Origin: Methanofastidiosum sp. | GTDB taxonomy: Archaea; Methanobacteriota_B; Thermococci; Methanofastidiosales; Methanofastidiosaceae | Length of the DNA: 38,000 nucleotides | Assembly: GCA_035362715.1 (NCBI GenBank) | Contig: DAOSDU010000016.1 | Location: forward strand, 1-38,000 | Reading direction: 5' to 3' | Shown: piece by piece, positions 1-7,933 of the stretch | Numbering within the stretch: the stretch's first letter is position 1 | Layout: every line of letters begins with the position of its first letter | Notes under the pieces: model-generated | What the model was told of the DNA's origin: nothing | Databases searched by the model: none | Seen by the model: only the letters and a program-made list of their open reading frames with translations | Position numbers and translations under genes: made by a program

Positions 1-34
1 ATATAAGAATAACGATAATTATAGTGGCGATATT

Positions 35-550
35 ATGGCTGAATTAATAAAAAGAATATTAGTTCCTGTAGATGGATCTGCGCCTTCTCAAAAGGCCGTA
101 GAATATGCTGCGTGGGTGGCATCTAAGACTGGGGCACAGGTTATGCTGCTATATGTAGTAGATGCAGATAAATTAAAACTTACATATGAAGCTATGGATA
201 GATTCCAGCCAGAATGGCAAGATAAAATTAAAGGAACAGACGACATAAAAAGATATTCTCCATTCTTTGAAGAACAACTTAGTTGTATGATGGAAGATCC
301 ATTGTGTAAAAGGGGAAACAACGTACTGAAAGAGATGACAAAGTTTGCAGAAAAGCATGGAATTAAGCCTAAGGCAATGATGAAACTTGGAAGGGTTGTA
401 GATACAATAGTCCAGACTGCAGATGATGAAAAATGCGATCACATTATTGTTGGTAAAACAGGACTCACAGGTATAAAGAGACTAGCTATGGGCCACGTGG
501 CAGAAGACGTGGCTAGATATGCAGATTGTAGAGTTACTGTTGTTCCTTAA
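35..550 (+). CDS. Universal stress protein (UspA family)
   Basis: A 171-aa single-domain UspA-fold protein, probably a cytoplasmic nucleotide-binding stress or signalling protein. The N-terminus (KRILVPVDGSAPSQKAVEYA) is the typical first strand and helix with the Asp that contacts the nucleotide. Near the C-terminus, GKTGLTGIKRLAMGHVAEDV matches the G-x2-G-x9-G(S/H) ATP-binding signature, and the protein ends in the usual RVTVVP strand. It is about 25-30 residues longer than a minimal Usp because of an insertion around residues 70-100 that carries two Cys. It starts at the first ATG of the frame and stands alone. Family assignment is firm; the physiological trigger cannot be read from sequence. 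Confidence 0.9.
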   Translation: MAELIKRILVPVDGSAPSQKAVEYAAWVASKTGAQVMLLYVVDADKLKLTYEAMDRFQPEWQDKIKGTDDIKRYSPFFEEQLSCMMEDPLCKRGNNVLKEMTKFAEKHGIKPKAMMKLGRVVDTIVQTADDEKCDHIIVGKTGLTGIKRLAMGHVAEDVARYADCRVTVVP

Positions 551-554
551 ATTA

Positions 555-577
555 AGAAAATTTTTATTTTTTTATTA
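555..577 (+). terminator. T-rich archaeal-type terminator after uspA
   Basis: Directly after the stop codon there are runs of five and seven T separated by single A residues. Archaeal RNA polymerase terminates on such U tracts without needing a hairpin. The next gene starts about 70 nt further on. Confidence 0.5.
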
Positions 578-647
578 ATTATCCTATTTTCTAAAAATTG
601 TATATTTTATTATAGGTAATATTATATATTCTAAAGTTGAATAACTA

Positions 648-1406
648 ATGATGATAAATCCAATATTATTGGCTCCTGTGGCTGCTATACTAATATTCAT
701 TCTAGCAGGTATCAGGGTGATAAAACAGTACGAAAGAGCTGTAAAATTTAGGTTAGGTGTATTCGTAGGTGTACTTGGACCTGGATTAAAATGGATAATC
801 CCCATAGTAGACAGGGTAGAAAAGGTAGAGTTAAGGGTAGTTACAGTGGATATACCTGCTCAAGAAGTTATATCCAAGGATAATGTCCCAATGAAGGTTA
901 ATGGAGTGGTCTTCTTTAAAGTTACAAATGCCGACAAAGCTATACTTGAAGTGGAACAGTATAAATTTGCTATATCTCAGCTTTCACAATCTGCACTAAG
1001 AGATATGGCTGGAAAATCAGATCTTGATACAATTCTAGCCAAGAGAGAGGAAATAGGTGAAAAAATAAGAACAATCGTAGATATTGAAACAGATCCGTGG
1101 GGAATTAAAGTAACTGATGTAAAAATAAAAGACATAGAACTCCCAGACAACATGAAACGAGCAATGGCTCATCAAGCCGAAGCTGAGAGGGATAGAAGGG
1201 CAAGAATAATTCTTGCTGAAGCAGAAGAACAAGCTGCTCAAAGATTAGCGAACGCTGGGGAGATAATAGATAAATCGCCCGCTGCACTTAAGTTGAGGCT
1301 ATATCAAACATTGGCAGAAATAGCTTCTGAGAAAAATTCCACGATAGTCTTCCCATTTCCCGAAGAGATGATGGAATTTATGAAAAAGAAGAAAGGGAAA
1401 GAATAA
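648..1406 (+). CDS. Slipin / stomatin-like SPFH membrane protein
   Basis: A 252-aa SPFH (band-7) protein of the slipin type, thought to scaffold membrane microdomains. One N-terminal hydrophobic segment (about residues 4-23) anchors it. The SPFH domain follows (KQYERAVKFRLG, then GPGLKWIIPIVDRVEKVELR), and then an Ala/Glu-rich coiled coil (AEAERDRRARIILAEAEEQA). The C-terminal tail is basic. Slipins often sit next to an NfeD protease-partner gene; none is adjacent here. Two consecutive ATGs (648 and 651) make the exact start ambiguous by one codon. The family call is secure, the physiological role unknown. Confidence 0.92.
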   Translation: MMINPILLAPVAAILIFILAGIRVIKQYERAVKFRLGVFVGVLGPGLKWIIPIVDRVEKVELRVVTVDIPAQEVISKDNVPMKVNGVVFFKVTNADKAILEVEQYKFAISQLSQSALRDMAGKSDLDTILAKREEIGEKIRTIVDIETDPWGIKVTDVKIKDIELPDNMKRAMAHQAEAERDRRARIILAEAEEQAAQRLANAGEIIDKSPAALKLRLYQTLAEIASEKNSTIVFPFPEEMMEFMKKKKGKE

Positions 1407-1407
1407 T

Positions 1408-1440
1408 ATTTCAAATGTCGATTTGAATGGAATTTGAAAT
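1408..1440 (+). repeat. 9-bp inverted repeat bracketing a start codon
   Basis: ATTTCAAAT (1408-1416) is the exact reverse complement of ATTTGAAAT (1432-1440). The 15-nt loop contains the ATG at 1427 of the next gene. In RNA this would fold the translation start into a hairpin loop. In AT-rich DNA, chance occurrence is possible. Confidence 0.4.
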
Positions 1441-1687
1441 CGGAAAGAAATATCAGGTTGTCAAGAAGGGAAGTTCGATATCTTGGACAGAAACTAAATT
1501 CATATCGGAATTTAAAACTATCACAAAAGAGCTACATATCGGGGATATTGTTGAGTACAAGGGCAGAAAAGATTTCCCGGGATGTGATGTTTCATACGAT
1601 ATATTTGAAATCGATAAGACCGAAGGGGTATTTTGGCCAAATCAATTCGGCGGTGCAAAAGAAGAGTATCTAAAGAAGATATTTTAA
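1427..1687 (+). CDS. Small uncharacterised protein (86 aa)
   Basis: I do not recognise the family. The 86-aa product alternates hydrophobic and charged residues in short strands (GKKYQVVKKG, IGDIVEYKGR, YDIFEIDKTEGVFWPN), which suggests a small SH3-like beta barrel without membrane segments or Cys clusters. It starts 20 nt after the slipin stop on the same strand, so it is probably co-transcribed. No clear Shine-Dalgarno precedes the ATG, which lies in the loop of an inverted repeat. The overlapping frame starting at 1434 lacks this globular pattern. That this is a gene is likely; its function is unknown. Confidence 0.65.
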   Translation: MEFEIGKKYQVVKKGSSISWTETKFISEFKTITKELHIGDIVEYKGRKDFPGCDVSYDIFEIDKTEGVFWPNQFGGAKEEYLKKIF

Positions 1688-1701
1688 TTTTTCTTTTTTA
1701 T
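1684..1701 (+). terminator. T-rich terminator
   Basis: Three T tracts (TTTAA, TTTTTC, TTTTTTA) follow the 86-aa gene immediately. The intergenic stretch to 1859 also contains a short hairpin, AGCCA-TTTT-TGGCT, at about 1738-1751, and I see no other gene in it. Confidence 0.45.
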
Positions 1702-1859
1702 TCGATTTATAAAAAATATGAATTTTTTATTCATCAAGCCATTTTTGGCTCCATATATCTAAATTATTATGGGTGGTAAATTAGTCGCGTATCTTAAAAT
1801 AGATATTCTAAGATCATGTAAGGCATAAGTTTTTTAATCTAAAAATGCAGTTACATAAT

Positions 1860-2288
1860 ATGCCTAGAGCCAGGAAAAAAAGATGTATTTATGTTGATAC
1901 AAATGCACGTTATTTTAAACCAAGAGGAGTGCCACTGGGAAATCTTGATATTATAAGACTTACATTTGAAGAGCTAGAAGCTATTAGGCTTAAAGATTTA
2001 GTAGGTATGGAACAGACTGAGGCTTGCGAGAAAATGGGAGTTTCACAGCCAACGTTCCATAGGATTCTAAAAGAAGCACGAAACAAAGTTTCTGATGCCC
2101 TTGTAAACTCTAAAGCAATAGAGATTTTCGGCGGAGATTACGAAATGGGCAATAATCAATTCAAATGCCTAAATTGTAACCATTTCTGGGAAGTTAAGAA
2201 TATTTCAGAAGAAGACAACATAAAATGCCCAGAATGCAACGGAACAAATATTAAAAATATCAATAGTTGTAATCAGCGCTGTGAATGA
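1860..2288 (+). CDS. DUF134 helix-turn-helix protein with C-terminal zinc ribbon
   Basis: A 142-aa predicted DNA-binding protein. Residues 1-100 match DUF134: an MPRARKKR start, LTFEELEAIRLKDLVGMEQT and the sigma-like helix-turn-helix EACEKMGVSQPTFHRILKEA. A C-terminal zinc ribbon follows, with CLNCNHFW and CPECNG Cys pairs, and a Cys-containing tail. The start at 1860 is preferred over an in-frame ATG at 1845 because family members begin MPR. It lies 47 nt before a NifX/NafY-like gene on the same strand. This pairing is widespread in methanogens and anaerobes and suggests the regulator acts on a metal-cofactor or Fe-S carrier system. The regulatory target is inference. Confidence 0.85.
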   Translation: MPRARKKRCIYVDTNARYFKPRGVPLGNLDIIRLTFEELEAIRLKDLVGMEQTEACEKMGVSQPTFHRILKEARNKVSDALVNSKAIEIFGGDYEMGNNQFKCLNCNHFWEVKNISEEDNIKCPECNGTNIKNINSCNQRCE

Positions 2289-2335
2289 ATATATCTAAAA
2301 ATAAAAAATTCATATAATATCCAATTGGTAATGAT

Positions 2336-2704
2336 ATGAAAATTGCAATACCAACAGATTCAATGGGTGGACTTTCAGATATTGTTTTTAATCATTTTGG
2401 AATGGCCCCTACTTATACTGTTATAGAAATAATTGAGAATAAAATTGAGAACGTAGAGATAATAGATAATACTAGCGACCATTTTGGTGGTTCTGAAAGT
2501 CCAGTTGATTTGCTTCTAAAAAAGAATGTTGGAATTGTAATTTGTTCAAATCTAGGCCCTCGTGCTATGGAAGTGCTAACTTGTCAAGGATTTGATCTCT
2601 TCTTCACCAAAAGAGAAAAAGTCCAAGAGGTTGTTGATAAGTTTATTAGAGGGGAATTGGAAAGATTTTCTGGAGAAAAAACATCCTGTAGCCCCGCCCA
2701 ATAA
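2336..2704 (+). CDS. NifX/NafY-like (dinitrogenase Fe-Mo cofactor) family protein
   Basis: A 122-aa RNase-H-like fold protein of the dinitrogenase iron-molybdenum-cofactor-binding family. Recognisable parts are the MKIAIPTDS opening strand, DIVFNHFGMAPTYTVIEI, VDLLLKKNVGIVICSNLGPRA (the usual GxGxRA-like turn) and a FFTKREKVQEVVDKFIRGEL end. In organisms without nitrogenase these small proteins are thought to carry metal clusters. Here it follows the DUF134 regulator, and its last base abuts the stop of a converging DUF1847 gene. No nitrogenase genes are in the window, so nitrogen fixation should not be assumed. Confidence 0.85.
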   Translation: MKIAIPTDSMGGLSDIVFNHFGMAPTYTVIEIIENKIENVEIIDNTSDHFGGSESPVDLLLKKNVGIVICSNLGPRAMEVLTCQGFDLFFTKREKVQEVVDKFIRGELERFSGEKTSCSPAQ

Positions 2705-3301
2705 TTATTCTAGTTTGTAATTCTTTATTTTTTTAATCCAGTAGTTTGAATAAATAGCTCCAATGGGATTGTGCGCTAGTACCCTATCTTTTACAATAAG
2801 TACGGTAGTCGGTGCTTTTGAATATTTGATAAATAAGGAATCGTGCCCCACACAAAGTCCTACAACAATGTTAAACTCTGTTTTCTCCTTTTCTAGTAAT
2901 TTAGCCTGACCAATAGGATTGCATGAAGATTCACTTAGCTTTCCAGATAATGTTTTAGTAACTCTGAAATCTCCTTTTCCGATTCCACAAGCCTTACATA
3001 TAGCAAGAGAAACTTCAAATCCCTTTTCTTGGAGTAAATCTGTAAGAACTTGTGATTCGTTTTTCAATCCGACGCATGAAGCAATGCCAAGTTTTTTGTA
3101 GTTCATTCTTTTAGAAAATTCAATTAATTCAAGAACTCTTGGAAGCTTCATATATGCATCTACTTCAAGTTCTGTTGAAGTAATATAAAAATTAAGATTT
3201 TCTTCTTTTCTTACTTCATTTTCGGCGTAATCTTTTATCTCCTTTCCGTAACAGTTTATTCCTTCCATACAGAAGGAGTCCTCACAATCATTGCATCTCA
3301 T
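2705..3301 (-). CDS. DUF1847 cysteine-rich metal-binding protein
   Basis: A 198-aa protein with the features of DUF1847. It has an N-terminal Cys cluster (C3, C6, C11, C17 in MRCNDCEDSFCMEGINCYG), then an alpha/beta domain with LGIASCVGL, ICKACGIGKGDF, SCNPIGQAKLL and IVVGLCVGHDSLF. The conserved Cys residues point to metal or Fe-S binding; no activity is established. A minus-strand TATA-like element (about 3321-3332) lies about 25 nt before the ATG, so the mRNA is probably leaderless. The gene converges on the NifX-like gene with no gap, and both are candidate metal-cluster proteins. Confidence 0.8.
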   Translation of the reverse strand: MRCNDCEDSFCMEGINCYGKEIKDYAENEVRKEENLNFYITSTELEVDAYMKLPRVLELIEFSKRMNYKKLGIASCVGLKNESQVLTDLLQEKGFEVSLAICKACGIGKGDFRVTKTLSGKLSESSCNPIGQAKLLEKEKTEFNIVVGLCVGHDSLFIKYSKAPTTVLIVKDRVLAHNPIGAIYSNYWIKKIKNYKLE

Positions 3302-3335
3302 AGTATAGTTAAAAAAAGATAATTTAAAAAGTTTT

Positions 3336-4307
3336 TTATTTTATGCCAGTTATTATATCTGACTTAAAATCAAATAGAGTCATTTTTTTATTTTTATCTT
3401 TTAATGTCATTATGTTATCGTTTGTAACTTTACCAATAACTCTAGCTTCGATTTTTTGCTTTTTGAAAAGAGATAATATTTTGTCAGTATTTTCAGGGGA
3501 TGAAGTTAAAGTGAATCCATACCCAGGATAAATCTTTAGCCAATCTATAAAGTCCATATTGTCTGGCCTTTGTATCTCATCAACATCAATTACTGCGCCT
3601 TTTCTGGATGTTTCAAGCAACATTCCAATTGTTCCCAAAATGCCTGGATTTGAAATATCCTTGGCTGCAAATGAAAGTTCTTTTTCAGCTATTTCATTCA
3701 TTATCCCTAACTTTGAAAGACACTCTTCAGAGGATTTGTTAAGTGTAGTGTCCCAATTAAGATAGTTGTTGTAACGTCTTCCGTCCATGTCCATTGCCAA
3801 GATTATGTCTTCTCCATCTTTTGCAGAAAAACTAGAAAGTATTTTTGAAGCGTTACCCATTATAGATACAGATACAGTTGTACTATCGGTATCAGGGTGA
3901 AGGTGCCCACCAACCATTGGAACTTTAAATTTTTCACACCCAGTTTTTATTCCTTCAAGTAAATCTTTACAATTATCAGTCTTTTTTAATGACATGATGT
4001 TGACCATGGCAATAGGTTTACCCCCCATTGCATAGATATCATTTACATTCACAAGTACTGCACAGTACCCTGCCCAAAAAAGATCCTTTAAGAGATTTGC
4101 CCAAATCCCATCTGCTGCGAGAAGTAGATAATTGCAATCGCCCTTTAAAACAGCGGCGTCGTCACCAAAATCAATAATAGTGTTTCCATAATTAGAAAAT
4201 GGTTTGAATTGAGTAATTAGATGTTTAATTGGATTTTTTCTTTTAACACCTTCATAATTTCTGATTTCCTGAACAATTCTGTTTAGGTCGGTCATACTTT
4301 TCAACAT
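3336..4307 (-). CDS. Methanogenesis marker protein 2 (AIR synthase-like)
   Basis: A 323-aa PurM/AIR-synthase-fold protein (relatives: HypE, ThiL, SelD). The N-terminal domain carries IIDFGDDAAVL and LLLAADGIW, then AGYCAVLVNVNDIYAMGGKP and GGHLHPDTDSTTVSVSIMG. The C-terminal domain has KDISNPGILGTIGMLLETS. The GHLHPDT and VNVNDIYAMGGKP wording fits the methanogenesis-marker-2 subfamily rather than HypE or ThiL. The family is nearly restricted to methanogens, and its biochemical role is unknown. A minus-strand TATA box (about 4328-4338) lies about 25 nt before the ATG, favouring this start over the ATG four codons later. It stands between DUF1847 and ScpB, away from any mcr genes. Confidence 0.8.
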   Translation of the reverse strand: MLKSMTDLNRIVQEIRNYEGVKRKNPIKHLITQFKPFSNYGNTIIDFGDDAAVLKGDCNYLLLAADGIWANLLKDLFWAGYCAVLVNVNDIYAMGGKPIAMVNIMSLKKTDNCKDLLEGIKTGCEKFKVPMVGGHLHPDTDSTTVSVSIMGNASKILSSFSAKDGEDIILAMDMDGRRYNNYLNWDTTLNKSSEECLSKLGIMNEIAEKELSFAAKDISNPGILGTIGMLLETSRKGAVIDVDEIQRPDNMDFIDWLKIYPGYGFTLTSSPENTDKILSLFKKQKIEARVIGKVTNDNIMTLKDKNKKMTLFDFKSDIITGIK

Positions 4308-4339
4308 GCGGTTAATGACTAAGTTATTTATAAAAGTTT

Positions 4340-4852
4340 TTATTTCAATATGCTTTCCATAAACCTTCTAATCTCGGTAGGCGTAGAAGATTCAAGGCCA
4401 TATATTTCGGAGAATTTGGTCGTTGTTTTTAAAATCTTTGTTTTGCCACAAGGTTCAGCATCTAAAAGACCTGCTTCAACCAATACTTTTACATGTTCGT
4501 AACATTGACTGCCCCTATATTTGACTAAGTCCGATTTTTTTAAGGGCTGTTTGTACGCAATAATAGCCAAAGTTTTCAGGACTGCCCCTCTTATTTCGGA
4601 TTTTGGAGCAAAATCAGCAGTTAATAAAGAATATTCATTTTTCACTTGCATTGTATACCTGTCCTCCACAGCCCTAACTACTTCAAGCGAACTTCCCCTC
4701 TCACGATACTCTTTAGAAAGATTCTCTATTAGGCCTTCTACATATTCCCTGTCTTTCATACCCAGTTTTTTTAGCAACTTGGAAATTGGAACAGGTTCTC
4801 CCGAAATGAAAAGAATTGCTTCAATAGAAGCCTTGTCCTTTGCTATATCCAT
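4340..4852 (-). CDS. scpB: Segregation and condensation protein ScpB
   Basis: A 170-aa winged-helix kleisin-partner protein of the SMC-ScpAB condensin. Diagnostic segments are SIEAILFISGEPVPISKLLK, the LKTLAIIAYKQPLKKSDLVK second winged helix with RGSQCYEHVKVLVEAGLL, and YGLESSTPTE. The frame is open to a TTG at 4912. The ATG at 4852 is preferred because it has GGGGGT just upstream and a TATA box (ATTTAAATATAAG, 4869-4881) about 24 nt before it, inside the longer reading. No scpA is next to it, which is unusual because scpA and scpB are often neighbours. Confidence 0.87.
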   Translation of the reverse strand: MDIAKDKASIEAILFISGEPVPISKLLKKLGMKDREYVEGLIENLSKEYRERGSSLEVVRAVEDRYTMQVKNEYSLLTADFAPKSEIRGAVLKTLAIIAYKQPLKKSDLVKYRGSQCYEHVKVLVEAGLLDAEPCGKTKILKTTTKFSEIYGLESSTPTEIRRFMESILK

Positions 4853-4867
4853 ATACCCCCTATTACT

Positions 4868-4882
4868 GCTTATATTTAAATG
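4868..4882 (-). promoter_or_regulatory. TATA-box promoter of scpB
   Basis: Read on the minus strand, CATTTAAATATAAGC is a good archaeal TATA element. It is centred about 24 nt upstream of the ATG at 4852, so transcription should begin at or next to the start codon. Confidence 0.6.
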
Positions 4883-4971
4883 GTTTGCAGGTTTGTTACC
4901 TGAATAATTCAAAAATAATGATTATAAGAAACTTTTTTAATGTCCAAAACTTTGTTTAATTAGGTGTATAG

Positions 4972-6246
4972 ATGGATTTAGAAGAAATTTCTCATAAAAC
5001 AATGAAATTTATCGATTCTGAAGGGGAAGTTTTTGCTCAGAAAATTAAGGTTATTTCCTATGATATTGAAAAGAATAATGTAGAAATAGGCGAAGAAAAA
5101 GAAACCATAGGAGTCGGTGTAAGGGTAGTGGATGGAAAAAAGCAAGGATTCTCTTTTACAAATAATACAAATGGTTTGGAAGAATGTGTTAAGACGGCAT
5201 ACAAAGTTCTTAAAGTATCAAGGGCAAGAGAAGATTTTGTTAGCCTACCCACCCCAAAAAAAATAAAAAATAGAGATTTGGCGGATAAATCATTATATTC
5301 AATAAATTCTGAGGATTTAATGAAATTCTCAACGGACATGATTAAAGGCTGTGAAGAAAAAGGGGGAACTCCATCTTCTGGAAGCACAAATCTTACTTTT
5401 CATGAAGAATCTATTTCAACATCAACTGGCATCTCTTTAATTCAAAAATATGCAACTCTTTTTGGATATATATCGGCTATTTACAAGGTCGAGGATATAT
5501 CTACAGGTTTTGATTATAATATTATGCGAAAAAAATTTGATTTTACTCCAATTGGAGAAAAGGCAGCTTTTAAAGCTAAAGAAACCAGTAATGCAAAAAA
5601 AATCCAATCGATTTATTGTGATGTCATTTTGGAACCTGAAGCAGTTTCTTCATTACTTTCTAATACGTTTATATCTCATCTTTTCGCAGAAAGCGTTGAT
5701 AAAAATAGAAGCTTTCTAAAGGGAAAAATTGGAGAGAAAATAACAAATCTAACAATGATTGATGATGGCACCATTGATTATGGCGTCGCTTCTGCAAATT
5801 TTGACGGCGATGGTAATCCGACAAAAAGAAATGTAGTTTTAGAGAGAGGTATATTGAAAGGATTTCTTTTTGACGACTTTTATGGAAAAAAGTTTGGAGT
5901 TGAATCTACTGGGAATTCAGAAAGAGATTATAAATCTCTCCCCTCCATGGGTACTACTAACTTCATTATTGAAGGTGAGAAAATAGAAGGCATAAAAGAA
6001 GGATTTATTGTTAATGAATTGAGGGGGGCCCATACAGCAAATCCAATTTCTGGGGATTTTTCTGTTGAAATTTCTAGTGGCTTTTACATAAAAAATGGTG
6101 AGAAAGTTCACCCAATTAAACATGGGATGATAGCAGGAAATGTATTTGAGTTTTTGAGTAAAGTTAAAGGAGTATATGGGGAGGTTAAAAATACCGGTGG
6201 TATGATAACCCCTTCGATTGTTTCAGAAGCTAAGGTGGTAGGATGA
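4972..6246 (+). CDS. TldE/PmbA-type protein of the TldD/E family
   Basis: A 424-aa member of the TldD/PmbA family, likely the TldE subunit of a heterodimeric TldD/E protease. Evidence: the YCDVILEPEAVSSLLSN segment, ERGILKGFLFDDFYGKKFG, and the C-terminal NELRGAHTANPISGDFSVEI, which resembles PmbA. The HExxxH zinc motif of the TldD subunit is absent, so this copy is expected to be non-catalytic. No tldD partner is in the window. An AGGTG Shine-Dalgarno lies before the ATG. The stop overlaps the next gene by 4 nt (ATGA), so it heads an operon with UPF0200 and UPF0201. Confidence 0.9.
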   Translation: MDLEEISHKTMKFIDSEGEVFAQKIKVISYDIEKNNVEIGEEKETIGVGVRVVDGKKQGFSFTNNTNGLEECVKTAYKVLKVSRAREDFVSLPTPKKIKNRDLADKSLYSINSEDLMKFSTDMIKGCEEKGGTPSSGSTNLTFHEESISTSTGISLIQKYATLFGYISAIYKVEDISTGFDYNIMRKKFDFTPIGEKAAFKAKETSNAKKIQSIYCDVILEPEAVSSLLSNTFISHLFAESVDKNRSFLKGKIGEKITNLTMIDDGTIDYGVASANFDGDGNPTKRNVVLERGILKGFLFDDFYGKKFGVESTGNSERDYKSLPSMGTTNFIIEGEKIEGIKEGFIVNELRGAHTANPISGDFSVEISSGFYIKNGEKVHPIKHGMIAGNVFEFLSKVKGVYGEVKNTGGMITPSIVSEAKVVG

Positions 6247-6770
6247 TAGCAATTGTAGGTATGCCAGGTTCAGGAAAAAGTGAATTTGTTAATATAGCTC
6301 TTAGTTATGGATACAGATTTATATCCATGGGAGACATAGTAAGAGAAGAAACCTTGAAAAGAGGATATCTCCTTGAAGAAAGTGGGAAAGTTGCACAGAT
6401 ACTTAGAGATAAAGAAGGGCTTGATATAATAGCCATCTTGACTTTAGATAGAATTAGTGAGACTCAGGATGGAAAGTTTTTAATTGAGGGAATACGAGGT
6501 ATAAAAGAAATTGAGCGATTCAGGAATGAAATTGATTTTTTCCTAGTTGGCATACATACTTCACCACGTATAAGATTTGAAAGATTAAAGAATAGAGGAA
6601 GAGCAGATGATCCAAAAACCTTCGAAGATTTTTATAAAAGGGACTTAAGGGAACTATCTTGGGGATTAGGTGAAGCTTTTGCGTTATCTGATGTCATAAT
6701 CGATAATAATGGCACCTTCGAAGATTTTAGGTCCAATATTGACAAGGTGGCTAAAAAATATGAGCTTTAA
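6243..6770 (+). CDS. UPF0200 P-loop nucleoside kinase-like protein
   Basis: A 175-aa P-loop NTPase of the archaeal UPF0200 family, similar in fold to dephospho-CoA kinase and adenylate kinase. Walker A is GMPGSGKSE (about residues 6-14). The following ISMGDIVREE and a lid-like NRGRADDPKTFEDFYKRD segment are typical of nucleotide or nucleoside kinases. The substrate is not established. It overlaps tldE upstream by 4 nt and UPF0201 downstream by 11 nt. In some archaea UPF0200 and UPF0201 are one fused protein, so the overlap supports a joint function. Confidence 0.85.
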   Translation: MIAIVGMPGSGKSEFVNIALSYGYRFISMGDIVREETLKRGYLLEESGKVAQILRDKEGLDIIAILTLDRISETQDGKFLIEGIRGIKEIERFRNEIDFFLVGIHTSPRIRFERLKNRGRADDPKTFEDFYKRDLRELSWGLGEAFALSDVIIDNNGTFEDFRSNIDKVAKKYEL

Positions 6771-7137
6771 AGTAAAAGTTTTTGCAGACGTAAAATCAAC
6801 TGAAGATTCTGAAAAAGTAAAAAAATCAATAATTAATATCTTCCCTGATATCGAAATCGAAGAAAAAGACAATGAAATAATTGGCTACTCGGAAGAAGAA
6901 GATGTTCTTTCAAGATTTATTGAATTAGTATATTCTGAAGCAATTAGAGATAGTGTGAATATGGTGCTAAAAGAAGGCACTGAAGGGACGAAAGTTTCTT
7001 TTTCAATGAATAAACAGGCTGCGTTTGCAGGTAGGGTAAATCTATCCAGGGTATCACCTCTTGGCCCAATTAAAGTAAAAATCTATGTAGAAAATCCATA
7101 CGATTTTATTGATAGAATAGTTCCTAAAACAATCTAA
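6760..7137 (+). CDS. UPF0201 family protein
   Basis: A 125-aa archaeal UPF0201 protein. The N-terminal part (MSFKVKVFADVKSTEDSEKV) is followed by an acidic strand-helix region and a conserved end (NKQAAFAGRVNLS, PLGPIKVKIYVENPYDFIDR). The ATG at 6760 is chosen because it gives the family's usual N-terminus and places the start inside the last codons of UPF0200. A longer reading from 6709 would add 17 residues unlike the family. Function is not established. Confidence 0.85.
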   Translation: MSFKVKVFADVKSTEDSEKVKKSIINIFPDIEIEEKDNEIIGYSEEEDVLSRFIELVYSEAIRDSVNMVLKEGTEGTKVSFSMNKQAAFAGRVNLSRVSPLGPIKVKIYVENPYDFIDRIVPKTI

Positions 7138-7155
7138 TTCCAAAGATTTTCTAGA

Positions 7156-7884
7156 TTATCTTTTATTATTCCATTCTTTTGTTTCATACTTTTCTTTTGA
7201 TAATTTTCTTGCAATAATTAATTCATCTTTGGAAACATTTTCTTCTTTTGATTCCCCATAAATCTCTTCAAATCCTTCTTTTAAACTTTTAATTAGTTCT
7301 TGTTTTTCAAAATTATATCCTTCGTTTGTCAGCGTTGTAACTCTTTTTTTTATTTCTATTTTTTTATCCGATATTCTAAGAATTCGTTCCATCAATTCTA
7401 TATTGGTATTGTACATTAAAGTTCCATGTTGTAAAATAACACCAAATTTTCTTGTTTGGGCAGATCCAGATAGTTTTTTTGAATTTAACATTAGATCATT
7501 AAGAGGTTTAAATTCCACATTAATATTGAGTTTTTTTAACCCTATAATAATTCCGCCATATAAGAACTCAAAGGAATCTAGAATGTTCTCAGGAACATTT
7601 CTTTCCGATATAACAACTGAATAAGTAATTTCGCCCGAACAATCGTGAAAAACATTTCCTCCCCCAGTTATTCTTCTTACATAATCAATATTGTTTCTAT
7701 TGCAGTAATCCATGTCAATTGAAGATTTAAGGCTCTGGAAATATCCAATCGAAACACATGAAGGAGAAAATGAATAAAATCTAAATGTATCTGGTATTAG
7801 TTCATTAGCCCTTAACAAAAGCAAAGATTCGTCAAGCCCCATTGAAAGATATCCATTTTCTTCTCTATAAGGTAGATATCGCAT
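7156..7884 (-). CDS. lplA: Lipoate-protein ligase A-type catalytic domain protein
   Basis: A 242-aa BPL/LplA-fold protein predicted to attach lipoate (or a related acid) to a target lysine through an acyl-AMP. Visible motifs are CVSIGYFQS, RRITGGGNVFHD (the RRxxGGG loop), NDLMLNSKKLSGSAQTR with the adenylate-contacting Lys, and QHGTLMYN. Archaeal LplA often lacks the C-terminal accessory domain and works with a separate LplB; this protein is short enough to fit that pattern, and no lplB is adjacent. A minus-strand TATA box (TATAAATACT, about 7904-7913) about 25 nt before the ATG indicates a leaderless mRNA. Other ligase-family specificities cannot be excluded. Confidence 0.85.
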   Translation of the reverse strand: MRYLPYREENGYLSMGLDESLLLLRANELIPDTFRFYSFSPSCVSIGYFQSLKSSIDMDYCNRNNIDYVRRITGGGNVFHDCSGEITYSVVISERNVPENILDSFEFLYGGIIIGLKKLNINVEFKPLNDLMLNSKKLSGSAQTRKFGVILQHGTLMYNTNIELMERILRISDKKIEIKKRVTTLTNEGYNFEKQELIKSLKEGFEEIYGESKEENVSKDELIIARKLSKEKYETKEWNNKR

Positions 7885-7903
7885 AGATGGAATACTATCG
7901 AAA

Positions 7904-7915
7904 AGTATTTATAGG
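7904..7915. promoter_or_regulatory. Near-symmetric TATA element for divergent promoters
   Basis: AGTATTTATAGG reads as a TATA box in both directions. On the minus strand it lies about 25 nt from the lplA ATG. On the plus strand, about 26 nt downstream is position 7936, the first G of the structured leader of the Hef operon. Confidence 0.5.
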
Positions 7916-7933
7916 TTTATGTAATCTTGATAT

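Noticed and set aside
1434..1673. 79-aa frame overlapping the 86-aa gene
   Set aside because: It has basic, Ser-rich, non-globular composition typical of a shifted frame; the 86-aa frame has regular strand patterns.
1738..1751. AGCCA-TTTT-TGGCT hairpin
   Set aside because: It is a five-pair stem alone in AT-rich DNA, too short to claim a regulatory element or gene.
2336..2704. Evidence of nitrogen fixation from the NifX-like gene
   Set aside because: This small family is widespread in organisms without nitrogenase, and no nif structural genes are present.
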